From assembly GCA_022496805.1 (NCBI GenBank), contig CM040090.1, positions 16,796,001-16,860,000 of the forward strand: a stretch of DNA of 64,000 nucleotides. The letters run 5' to 3'. The DNA comes from Pohlia nutans. Taxonomy: Eukaryota > Streptophyta > Bryopsida > Bryales > Mniaceae. Made by a program: the position numbers and the translations under genes. The notes beneath the pieces were generated by a model, which saw nothing but the letters and a program-made list of their open reading frames with translations, did no database searches and had not been told where the DNA came from. Below, piece after piece: positions 10,901 through 20,914 of the stretch (position 1 is the stretch's first letter; the number at the start of each line of letters is the position of its first letter).

Positions 10901-13900
10901 GGGCCGGTCCGGGGCCTCGATGTGTCAGCAAGGTAACTGCAATGTGAATATTCATGCCTGCAAGCAAGAAGGTGGTGAATCCTGTGCTCAGAAGCCAGAC
11001 CTCGCGGTAGCGGAGTTCAGTGCCGGGGGCGAAGCCGAAGATAAATGGATAATTTATACGAGTCCTTTTCCATGAGTATACGTTGAAGCCGTAGAAGAAC
11101 ATATGGAGTGCCACCAACATTAATGTACTGCAGTTGCCAAACACACAAAACAATACCGTCAAATCCTCCATAATGTACTCTAATGTAACATTATAACCCT
11201 AGTATTGTAATATAATGACCCTAGTAGATATCTTGTCTAATGTAACATGTCTTTATTGACTAAATGCCCATAACAACATGTCCATAGTGACTCAAAGATC
11301 TTAGATTCTGAGTCAAAGAGGTCTTTGAGTAATCATGGACATGTTACAGACATTTAGTCACATTAGAATAGATTTCTACTAGTATGAGAAATGACATATA
11401 CAGTGTCTAATACTATTGAAACACCAAGGTTGTTCGGTCTTAGAACATTTTCACCAGGCTGACCAATTGCACATGAGAACTGTCTGGAAAATTTGAGCTA
11501 AGAAATAATATCGAGTGCTCACCTGAACACGGGAAACACCGTATCTAAGTATACGGTACCTCCACCACGACTCAGTGCCATCGGATTGGATACTAAGAAA
11601 AAGAAGGAAACAAAGAGAGAAATTGAACATCCCGAAAAGAGACCTAATTCCAGCCATTCAAATTTCCCCAGATTAGCACATGAAACTAGACTAGGAGTAC
11701 AATATATAGCCTCTAGAAGATGATGTAAATACCAGACTTCCCTCAATCGCTGAATCACTCAAAACCATTAAATTCATGTATTCTTATGAACTGCAAAAAC
11801 CCGCTTTCGGTGTGACCATAAAGTTAATTCTGCTAAGACTCGGAAAGACCATGAAACCATCAAATAGTAACAGTTGAAGCTAGGTTGTGTATGCTGATCC
11901 TTACCATTTTTACCCGGGGTTGCACTCTACATTATGTTTGAGAATAACGTGCGTTTATGACCTGCTCTAAAAAACCCCTTTATACGATTGATTATATGTC
12001 TAAATCCTTGTATCATGGATCTATTGCATCCTCAATATATGTTTAATGTAAGTATATGTCAATATTTTTCAGCCCTAAATATTTTTTTGTATGCATATTT
12101 TGTACGGCAATGTTCAATTAATACCCTTTTGTGCACTCACGTATACCTTCACAAATTTAATACAGTGCACCCCCCGAGCATTTTTACAACTTCTATTACC
12201 TAGAAAGTATGTTGTCCGATGAGTTCCCTGTTTTCGAGTTGGTCGCAACTGAGAAACAGCCTTCTTTCGCTCACCCTCAGCAAAATGCTTCGTATATATA
12301 TCCTCCACCTTGCTCATCAGCTTATGAATCTGCAAATTCATCATGCAGATAACTTGATCATTACAGACGTTCAAACTTCTGATAACATTCCACCCAGCAG
12401 CAGGTAACTCCAAATCTGAATTGAAAATGCAAACCAAAATTTGACCTAAAACTTTGTTCTCAAGGCATTCAAAGGGTTATTAGAGAATCAACGAAAGTTG
12501 GTTTCTTTACATCGAATTGATCATAGACTTTTAGATATAACAGGAAACGAACCTTCTTAGAAACAACAAAGTTGGAGCTCTCGACTTCCTTCATGTAGAT
12601 CGGAGCGAAGTGCCACCCCGTGATCTTATCGTATTTCTTCAAAATTTTGGCAAAAGCTGTTATATTCACGGACCTGTAAGAACCACATGAACTTCATCAC
12701 ATTCACTCCCAAAATCATTTGCAGGACATGAAAGAAACATTTCAGAGTTCTCGAATATCATGACTCATCACAACAATTAAGGATCTTGTGCACAGCGTTT
12801 TACAGACCTAAATAATATGACTCGTGAAAAGTTCAGGTTTAAGAGATTGGCTGTCGATGACTAGAAAAGTAAGGATCACATAGTTGAGAAACTAAACAAG
12901 CAATTCTGGGTGAATGCACACTAGGGTTTTTTTTTCATTGCACTAGTGCCTAATCTTTTGAAATCGATCAAGACAAATGTAACAAAGATTTTTAAGATTG
13001 TTTTGAATTTTCAAAAACTTTATACACACCTAAAAAAATTGAATTTCTTAAAATTCTTTGTTACATTTGTCTTCATTGATTTCAAAAGATTAAGTACTAG
13101 TGCACCGCGACAAAAAAGTTGGTAGACCCCAGTGTGCATTCACCTTTCTGAAGGCAAAGATTTATGCAAACATTCATTCCAGCTCTTTCTGTCAAGAAAT
13201 TGTTGTCAGCTAATCTTGTACCTATAATTGGAGAGCAAGCCAAGCCCTCGGTAGAATTCCACAACTGCGAGGCGCAACAACTTCCTTGCATCATCCAACT
13301 CTTTTTGGGAGTACGACTTCTGATTTTCTAGGTCTTCGCCTTTCACAACATCCTCCAAAACCTTATCCTCCTCAAGAGGTCCAGATACCGCAGATGCTAC
13401 TTTCTTCAGCGCCGATCTTAGCGTAGCAGGGCTGGAAGGGTTGCTGTGCAATGGGAAGGGTAAATTATCTGCATGTCCCGATCTCAAGTTCTTCGCTGCA
13501 ACTTGATCAATGTAATCCTGAATGGCGCCGTCAGATTCTTCCTCGTCTTGGGAGCCCATGACCTGGCTATGTACGCCATGAGGCGACCTCAATGGGAATT
13601 CCTGCATTTGGAGCTCGTCCTCATGAATGAGCGGCATCTCATCGGATAACTCCTTCGAGTCTGCGAGAGAGCACCGGGAAGTCACTCTATGTATATTTAT
13701 TTTTTAGGTACCACAAATAAATCTAATCCAATATGAACATGAAGACATTGTTGCGCTTACTCTGTATACGGTCGCCGTTATTTCCACTACTTGAGGAAGA
13801 TGCCATTGTCATATACCGGTGATCATAATCAAGGCCCTCACGGGCCAAAACCTCTTGCGAATTGATTAGATAAACCAGCTGCTTCTCCAGAGCGCCTGCG

Positions 13901-15588
13901 CGGGCGATGTTCTCCGCCTCTTTTTTCTTGTAAAATCTGTTCACTTTATTAAGCTGCGCATCAAGGCGAGCAAAGAAGGTCCGATCCTGCGGAGACTGCG
14001 ATAGTGGCTCTTGTAGTTCCGTGACGTATACGCTCGATCCATCCTCGACGGCCGGATACTTGTTTATCTTCAGGAGCAATTGTCAATGTCAGTTCAAACC
14101 TTTTGCACCAAAAATAATGTCATCCAGTTCAATGTGCGACTACAAAATGAAGCACAGTAGGTAGCCGCTAAAAGCTCAAGCTGCCTCATGAGGAAGAGAA
14201 GAGAATCATACCCTAAGTACGAGTCAGTTTCGTTAATAACTAAGGAAAAATTTGAAGCATGAATATCCAAATTTTGATAAACTTGTAGACCAATATCCAG
14301 AAAACAAAGAAAGAATTATTTGAATGTCTTTAGTTCTTTGTGAAATCTGAAACGCTATAATTAGTAGATTGATTTTTCAAAATTTTGAAGATTAAGACTT
14401 GACATTTCTTAAAGTCTGAATTCTAAAATTAAACTCACTAGTGTTCAAACCGACTCAAGGGTACGGTACTGCGGTGAGCTCAATGGCGTATGGTTGCATC
14501 AATTGAATTTGTAGCTAGAGACGTATGCTAAAATAAAATCACCACTAACTCAAATTTCTAATGGAAGCCGGAACGCCTAGCTAATTTAAACTAGAAGCTC
14601 ATTAGAAAGGTATTCTCGGAAGCCGTGGAATATGATCCTCAGTGAGAAACTTCATGTCAACTCAAGAACAAGTCCTGAAGAACATTTGAAAATGAAGAAG
14701 CTCTACCTTGGTGATTGATTTAGCAGTAGAAAGAGCCACGCCGCAGTGAAGACCAAGGCATGCGCCAAGCTTCAGCAGGTTTGTCCACAAAATGTTCCAA
14801 GCTTAAGACTAGTGATACGAATCAAGAAGCAACAGAAAACTTTGAATCCTTGTATGGTGCGTTGGACCGCCCGCAATTAAAGTGCAACTAAGGACTCGGT
14901 CTAATCATGTAAAAAGCATTCATCCTCAAAGCGCTGTGGAGAAATTAATTCGGCGTAGTTCAAAAGTTCAAGAACTGCATGTACCACGATAGTAACACAA
15001 ATGAAAATGAAGAAACTCTACCGTGGTGATTGATTGAGCCTTTTCACAAGAAATTTACAAATACATCGCAGTGAAGATCAAGGCCACCAAAGGATGCACC
15101 AAGATTTCCACAAAACCTTCCAAAGCCAGACTAGTGATTCGAATCAAGAAGCAACAGAAATTTTCGAATCCTTGTAAGGCGCGTTGAAGCTTCCGCAAAG
15201 TGCAACTAAGGAGGTCAATCATGTACGTAAAAGCAGTAATCCTCAAAGCGCTACAGTCGAGTCTAAATTAATTTGGCGTAGTTCAAAAGTTAAAGAACTG
15301 TACCACGATAGTATCTCTCGAATGCTGCCCACCCCGAGGCGAAATAGAGAGCATGTAATCGGGTCGCCTGCGGCCTGTTAGGGTTCGGGTGAGAGAGTGC
15401 GTAAGCCCAGGCTCGATGGACGCCAAAGAGCGCAAGAGTCCCAAAGATCCGGTGCGAGTGTAAGTCGGCCCCATGGTCCGTTGCTGCTTGATGCGCTTCA
15501 AGTCGTTCTTGAGCTCTTCGTAGTCGCAATACGCGTCCTGCCATTCTGGTATCAGCTGGCTCAGCAGCTCTTTTCCAAATTTCACCAT
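7999..15588 (-). CDS. PHO1-like SPX-EXS phosphate exporter, gene A
   Basis: Twelve exons on the minus strand: 15588-15304, 14067-13761, 13660-13222, 12673-12553, 12329-12200, 11643-11523, 11127-10818, 10308-10204, 9997-9800, 9243-8950, 8845-8706, 8080-7999. Together they give 843 residues in one frame, slightly longer than typical PHO1 proteins of about 750-800. PHO1 proteins export inorganic phosphate, for example into the xylem, from Golgi/plasma membranes. The N-terminal SPX domain starts [20 protein letters not shown] and includes ILKKYDKIT and a later basic RKK segment that in this family bind inositol pyrophosphates. Hydrophobic helices follow ([35 protein letters not shown]), then the EXS domain with [43 protein letters not shown] and the C-terminus [22 protein letters not shown]. 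The canonical MVKF start was preferred over an in-frame ATG at 15606. Introns carry a hairpin, CACTA and TTAA-type MITEs. Confidence 0.92.
8346..8550 (-). repeat. Long imperfect hairpin in last intron of PHO1 gene A
   Basis: The arms 8346-8428 and 8471-8550 are near-complementary over about 80 bases with few mismatches (for example AAGAGGTGTGGAAGAT against ATCTTCCACACCTTC). The loop is about 42 bases. It lies wholly inside the intron between exons 11 and 12. It could be a foldback MITE or a small-RNA precursor; neither is shown. Confidence 0.75.
9320..9423 (-). mobile_element. TTAA-group MITE family E, truncated copy
   Basis: The right end reads AATCCTTGGTCCTTTAGGGG followed by TTAA, matching the end of the fuller copy at 10389-10590. 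The left end is missing; a (TCAATG) hexamer run at about 9310-9330 replaces it. It lies in a PHO1 gene A intron. Confidence 0.55.
10389..10590 (+). mobile_element. TTAA-group MITE family E, copy 2
   Basis: The left end reads CCCCTAAAGGACCAAGGATT and the right end CATCTTGGTCCTTTAGGG, an inverted match of about 16 bases. The flanks are CTAA and ATTA, degenerate TTAA sites. It lies in a PHO1 gene A intron, 24 bases from a CACTA-type MITE. Confidence 0.65.
10615..10806. mobile_element. CACTA-type MITE, copy 2
   Basis: The ends read CACTACTAGCAGATTTGTC and the inverse of CACTAGTAGGAAATGTGTCG. The body matches copy 1 at 7582-7768. The flanking triplets CAA and CAG are imperfect. It ends only 11 bases from the splice donor of exon 7 of PHO1 gene A (10817). 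Confidence 0.75.
11928..12180 (+). repeat. Dispersed repeat shared with 38243-38494
   Basis: Shared landmarks in order are TACATTATGTTTGAGAAT, CATATGTCTAAA-like, ATATGTTTAATGTAAGT, and CCCTTTTGTGCACTCAC. The copy here lies in the intron between exons 5 and 6 of PHO1 gene A and stops about 20 bases from the exon 5 donor. Its type is unknown. Confidence 0.6.
12909..13143. mobile_element. Foldback MITE in PHO1 gene A intron 3
   Basis: The outer ends are GGTGAATGCACACTAGGG and its inverse, and an inner inverted repeat begins GCACTAGT and continues through AATCTTTTGAAATC and GACAAATGTAACAAAG on both arms. Most of the element therefore folds back on itself. It lies between exons 3 and 4 of PHO1 gene A. 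Confidence 0.7.
14690..15312 (-). repeat. Tandem duplication of exon 1/intron 1 border, PHO1 gene A
   Basis: Two direct copies of about 310-319 bp adjoin: about 14690-14993 and 15008-15312. Both contain GTGATTGATT, GAATCAAGAAGCAACAGAAA, CCTCAAAGCGCT, GGCGTAGTTCAAAAGTT and GTACCACGATAGTA. The last motif is the inverse of the exon 1 end plus its GTAC splice donor, so the inner copy carries a decoy donor near 14981. Confidence 0.75.
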
Positions 15589-16270
15589 CGCGAACTCCAC
15601 ATACAATTGACGGTGACTGTCCAGAAAACAAGATTGTAGCTTACTCTGTCTCCTTCAGTAGTTAAATTTTTTGAGCTTCTCGCCCGTACCGAGTAACTGC
15701 TCATGAACTCCAAAACTCCCGACCGGTCCTCTTTCGAGGCCGGGTTGAATAAATCTATTCAACCCGGACGTCTTGACAATGAATCAGTGGTCACCAGAGT
15801 CGCGAACTCCACGTACAACTGACGACCAAAAACAAGATTGTAACCTACAGCCCTTGCCTTAACTGTCTTCTTCAGTATTTTCCGAAACTCCGGTCCTCTT
15901 TGTAGGCCGGTGCCGGTGTGAATAAAGTTTCTGTTCGTTTTGACAATCAATCAGTGGAGTCGCGAATTGCACAAACAATTGACGACCGAAAACAAGATTG
16001 TAGCCTACAGCCCTTCCCTTCTCTGTCTTCTTCAGTATTTTCAGCTTCTCACCCGTACTGACAAATAGAAACCCCGGTCCTCTTTCTAGGCCGGTGTGAA
16101 TAAAGTGTCTGTTCGTTTTGACAATCGAGAGTCCGGAATTGCACAAACAATTGACGACTGAAAACAAGACTGTAGCCTACAGCACATGCTTCAGACTCTG
16201 TCTCCTTCGGTGTTTCAATTTTCCGCTTCTCACCCGTACCAAGTAAGTGCTCGCGAGCAATCTCAGAGTG
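15586..16270 (-). repeat. About four tandem 160-215-bp repeats over the 5' end of PHO1 gene A
   Basis: Units start near 15590, 15801, 15960 and 16134. Each holds CGCGAA or GGAATTGCAC, CAATTGACGA, AAAACAAGATTGTAG, CTGTCTTCTTCAG, CTTCTCACCCGTAC, CCGGTCCTCTTT and GGCCGG in the same order. The unit nearest the gene abuts the start codon at 15588, so the array probably forms the leader and proximal promoter. Translating the minus strand gives repeated peptides, which I regard as by-products. Confidence 0.75.
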
Positions 16271-16633
16271 CAACTCGGGAAAGTAGGAGGAGCTGCATGT
16301 CGTCCTGGTTGAGCCGAGTGAGGGAACTAAGGTTCAATCTTGTTAGAGGCTGGATATGGCGCAGGTAGCATACATCCAGAAAGTTCATGAGGAATAGTCT
16401 GTACATATCGAGAAGAATTCGAGTGAGAGGTGCCTTAAGGCGCGTACGGTTTCTTCTTCAGCTGCTCTTGACTTTGATCCTTGCGTTGCAGAGCTACAAA
16501 TGAATCAAGTTGTCCCTGTCTCCTTCAGCTCAGATACGAACAGTTCTTTGGGATTCCTTCAAGGTACAACCGGGGATTCATGATACAACCTGTAGCTCAG
16601 ATTCAGATTCATCTCTGTTATAGTACACTTTCT

Positions 16634-16641
16634 GAATATCC
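16634..16641 (-). promoter_or_regulatory. Possible P1BS (PHR1-type) site
   Basis: GAATATCC fits the consensus GNATATNC bound by PHR1-type phosphate-starvation regulators. It lies about 1 kb upstream of the PHO1 gene A start. One match in a kilobase is not far from chance, so this is weak. Confidence 0.2.
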
Positions 16642-16680
16642 AGACAAGCATCAAAGTAAACAATATTGAGGGCCACTTTA

Positions 16681-17043
16681 GGGCCGCTTCACACTATGGC
16701 CGTCCAAGTCTAGAGGCCGTGGGATTGAGAGTCCAAACTTTGTTGAGAGTCCAAAGAAATCTACTGAAAATAGGCAATAAGATATAGTTTTCATTTTTTA
16801 TGAAAAAGAAATCGACGGCCTCTCGACCATAGTTTGGGTTTCCATTCCCGTCCAACCCAAACTTCCTTTCGAGAGGCCGTCACCTTGGTCAAAAAGTACT
16901 GCCACATAGGCATTTTGGAGAGCGACGGCCGTTGGACTTTGGCCTCTAGTGTGAAGGGTCGAGAGGCCAAACCGATGGTTTCTTGCAATTTGATTGATGG
17001 AAATCGACGGCCTCTCGACTTCGGCCATAGTGTGAAGCGGCCC
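16681..17043. mobile_element. Tourist/Harbinger-like MITE family H, copy 1
   Basis: The element is 363 bp with ends GGGCCGCTTCACACTATGGC and the exact inverse. TTA is duplicated at 16678-16680 and 17044-17046. GGG-starting ends with a TTA duplication are characteristic of PIF/Harbinger-derived Tourist elements. The interior is rich in GAGAGGCCGTCG-type motifs in both orientations. Other copies are at 30547, 30929 and 49645. Confidence 0.85.
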
Positions 17044-17136
17044 TTACACTACGACCGGGTCCAATTTTCATGTGGTCCAATAAACTCATCTATTGGACTT
17101 AAGAACATTTGGACTTGAGAAGTTGAATAAAATAAT

Positions 17137-17369
17137 GATATGGGTACCCCCTCCCAAAATAGTGTGATTTTTGAGAAATATCTTTTTGATAATTTTTTTA
17201 AAAAAAACATTGAAAAATTACAAAAATTAGAGGGTGTTATAGGCACCATGGTTGCAACTATATACATGGTGTTAAAAACGGAATTTCTAGCACACATAAA
17301 GTGAGTTAAACATAAGTCACACTATGTGAGACGTGTAAAAGTGGTACCCATATCAAGCCATTCCCCATG
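17137..17369. mobile_element. MITE family Q, copy 1 (GATATGGGTACC ends)
   Basis: The ends are GATATGGGTACC and the inverse GGTACCCATATC, with AATAGTGTGA and TCACACTATG just inside. A second copy with the same interior (AGAAATATCTTTTTG, CACCATGGTTGCAAC, GAATTTCTAGCAC) is at 26944-27165 in PHO1 gene B. Confidence 0.7.
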
Positions 17370-17766
17370 TGAATTGAACCCGAACCCAACATAGCATAAT
17401 AGAGCTATGGAGTCATCACCCTTTTGTGATGGGACCACAATCATTACAATTAGAAACTAAGTACACGTTGGACACGATAGTTCCAAAATTATTGGAATAC
17501 AAATGGCATTCCGCCATTACTTAGAAATTAAAGTGGATCTAAGTGAAGATTCTCTTTTGATCTAGCCTTCAGAAAGGTTCTCCATTGCACCATTCTAGAT
17601 ATTATGCTATGAAGTGTAAAGCTATTGGATCTAATTTGAAGGTTTTTGAAATTGGACTAGGATCCAAGTATAAAGCCTCTCCATAGAATCTTGGGTTCAA
17701 TTTTTAGCTCTCAACCAATAAGATTGCTTGATTTTGGGTTTTTTTAGAAATGGACCTAGTGTAAAG

Positions 17767-18003
17767 TAACACACATTTCGTTAAAATTGAACCACATTTC
17801 GTTAAAACTGGACTACTAGATTGGAAAAGTGATAGGCAGTGCTACCCTTCACAATAGAGATAGGTCTCCAATTTTCCACGACACTCTTATTCCACGAATT
17901 AGAGCAGTGTGGAAAAATTAAGGACCTATCTCTATTGCAAAGGGTAGCACTCCTCCCTTTACTTTTCGAATTTGGTAGTACAATTTTAACGAAATGTGTG
18001 TTT
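17767..18003. mobile_element. Foldback element
   Basis: The ends ACACACATTTCGTTAAAATT and the exact inverse at 17981-18002 enclose a second pair of arms (GGCAGTGCTACCCTT, ATAGAGATAGGTC and their inverses). ACATTTCGTTAAAA is repeated directly at the left end. No protein is encoded. Confidence 0.7.
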
Positions 18004-18009
18004 AGTGGC

Positions 18010-19241
18010 CCTTAAGAACATTAACTCCTAAGCATGCAAGGAGTTTTGTGGAACCATGTTTGGTCTTTTTCAGTCAAACACTGATTTTCACCTAGTTCCT
18101 AATCTAAAATGAAAACAATCTCAAGTGAAAAAGTGTGGGGACTATTAAATATAATATGTTCTAATATGTGAAGAATTGATAAGGTTTGACTAGGTAATTG
18201 TAGTGTGGACGCTTTAACTTAAATGCTCAAACTACCATTTTTTGATAGTTGCGTGAAATCTAACAAGCTGCTTGGAATCAAAACATAAATTGAAAAAAAT
18301 TAAATTAAATCATTAGGAGAAATATGGGGTTCCAAAGGGGCCCTGTAAGACAACCCGTGTTAGGTGAACCGGCTGCCCAATTACCCCTCTCCATGTAAAC
18401 CCATTGGTGCAGGTTGCTGCCCGCTGACAGCGTCGGAAGCCGCAGTGCTGGCAGTGTTGGCAGCGTCGATTGGCTCGACCCACGGAACTGCACTCCTGGT
18501 ACCATGGTGGTACCATTAGTGCCAGCATGTAAAGTGCACGGTTTTCCCTCAAATTTTCAGCACGTGCAAAAGGCAAAGGCTCCTTTGTGACCCCAGATTT
18601 CTCCTAATGTAAAATACTACATTAAGTCTACTTTCTCCCAACGCAATTTTGAAATATGTCAATTCGAGTTAAACTCCACCCGGGAGAATTTTCCAAAGTG
18701 GATCACCTCAATATTGTCTTAGTGTTCTAAATTTGCTATTTGGGGAAAGTAATGATATTCCGTCCATCGATTCTTTTGTTTTTATGAAGTTAACAATAAA
18801 TAAACCAACTTTAACCAATCATGCTAAATTTCAAAGTCTAAAGGCAAAAATTATAATTTATACAATTTTTCAAAAGTTAACGGTTTCAAATTCATTTTAT
18901 TTATACATATAAAAATTAGTTTTGGAAGTTTGACCACAGGGATAATTTGTAGAGATAATACCCTACATTTTGTCTGTTGAGCCAAACTTCATCAAACAAA
19001 TGGATGGCACATGTTATAACACATCTATGTTTTGTTCAATACTTTGGTGTGGGGCACTTGATGATTTTGTTGTAGAAACTTAGGGAGCTTCTTTAGCTTT
19101 GGAAAGGTACAAGGTTGAAATCTCCCTGACTGCATTTTGATTAGTCAAAAGAAATAGGAGCTAAAACTTATTTTTGCCACCTTTCAAGCTAAAAGACCAA
19201 TTCTGCCTTGTTTTTCCTCTTGTCGAATTCTTTTGCTCGAC
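18010..19241. other. Intergenic DNA
   Basis: No gene is recognised. A slightly GC-richer patch at about 18340-18560 contains alternating GGCAGTGTTGGCAGCG-like runs but no supported coding frame. Confidence 0.35.
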
Positions 19242-19481
19242 TACCATAGTACCATAGCTGGGTCACGACCCCACGAACAATGAATTTCTTTATTTTTGTA
19301 TTTGAGCAAAATCATTATATGAAATGGCCCAAAATGGTCCAAAATAGAAAAATATAGCTTAAAAATAATTTAATCTATTTTCGTTTCTTGGGCCTCATAG
19401 GCTCATAATTTCCGATTTTTTACATTTTTTGTTCTTTGAATTATTATTATTTTTTGACGGTCCAGCTATGGTACTACGGTA
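19242..19481 (+). mobile_element. MITE family M, copy 2
   Basis: The ends are TACCATAGTACCATAGCTGG and the inverse CCAGCTATGGTACTACGGTA. The interior shares AAAATAGAAAAATA-like AT-rich sequence with the copy at 45918-46169. Confidence 0.7.
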
Positions 19482-19649
19482 TACGGATAACTCCACTGTT
19501 TTTCTCGGATTTGCATCAACCTTGAATCCTACGTCCAATGCATAGCGTTGTTTTTTGACTGATTTGCAGGAGGCACAGTGCAAGGCGGGGTTGTTCCAGA
19601 GCAGGTTTTACGCATTGCAATCAAGCCGAAATGAAACTGAACTGACACT

Positions 19650-19969
19650 AGAGTTAACCGAAAAGTCAGCCCAAAGAGGAAAGTTTTAGCAAATTCCTCT
19701 TGAACTCCTCTTGAACTCATATTGAAATATAAATAGACCGAAAACTAGTTCAAGAGGAGTTGGGAGACAATCTAAAGCAAGCCACTGTGATTATTCTCCA
19801 CACCTCGCAATGACTTCCACACCTCCTACCAAAGCTCCAAGCCCATGGCCCATAAGGGGACAAGTTATGACACGACACTATCCAACCCAAACATAGCTCA
19901 AGGGAGAAAAGAGCGCTTGAAAGAAGGTTGAAAAGGCATGTTTCATGGCCTTCTTTTCGGTTAACTCTA
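19650..19969 (+). mobile_element. MITE family N, copy 1
   Basis: The ends are AGAGTTAACCGAAAAG and the exact inverse CTTTTCGGTTAACTCT. ACT stands directly outside both ends, and does so again at the second copy (28601-28912), so it is either a preferred 3-bp target or part of the element. The interior includes CAAGAGGAGTT and TCCACACCTC motifs shared by both copies. Confidence 0.75.
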
Positions 19970-19972
19970 CTG

Positions 19973-20914
19973 TATCAGCGGCTTGCCGTTTGACTTATTG
20001 TACTTGTTTCTTTCGCATTGAAAAAAGAAAATTGGACTAACACATGAATGTATCAAATAGTGAGACGTGGTCAACTACCGGGAATAACTTATATGTATAT
20101 ACTTGAATAGCTCCCGGAAAGACCGACGTTGAGTGAAAACATGATAACAGAGAATCCGCCGACTCTGCTGCACTGTAGCCAGTTGAATCTGTTTAGGCTG
20201 ACTCATTCTTTACCGATTTTGCTCATGAAGCTAAGTTTACGTGAAAGGTTGCAATTCATTCAAGCTCGTGACCTAAAGCAATGGGATGCTACCTGGCTGA
20301 CAAACAACACGTTTTCCTGGCTACCTACAGTAAGTACGAGTCATGGTGGCGGTATTTTGAATTCTTCAATAAATAAAAAAGGGACAGATATAATAATTGG
20401 TATAATAAGTTATAATTGAATAATATAATTAATGTTAATAAGACAGTTAACTTTTGAATGTACTGATTGGTACAAATGCGACATACAGACAAGCACAAAC
20501 GGGACAAAGAAATACCTGGAAGAACATCCGTTTACATATCTACACCAAGAATTACAAGTGTGAGCAGAGTACGTAATAAACTCAACACGCTCCTCGAAAA
20601 GCACTACTCATGCCGTTGCAGTGAAAATGTATATATTCACACCAATCTAATGTTCACTTTTGTGCTCTCTTATTAGTATACAACACCAACCTTGTCCGCA
20701 CACATGTCTTAACAACTCTAAAATGAGAAAACCAGAAAAATGGCTGGTACCAGCATGGGTGTAGTTTCGCCCTAGCCAGAGAGTGCGGGGCTTGGTGACT
20801 TCGCTTTCTGCACGTCGTAAGTTACTCATCGGCACGTCTTTTCATGGTTTCTGAGCCCAGTACTCGTGACATGCGTTTACAGCTGGAAGTTTGTAAAAAT
20901 TCAGCTCGGGCTGC
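19973..20914. other. Intergenic DNA 3' of PHO1 gene B
   Basis: It should contain the end of the PHO1 gene B transcript. An open frame at 20129-20419 (+) has no recognisable domain and no paralogue in the window; I do not call it a gene. Confidence 0.3.

Noticed and set aside
16049..16273. Minus-strand open frames with similar peptides (15759-16273)
   Set aside because: They arise because the tandem repeat array is being translated; no start context, domain or splice link supports them as genes.
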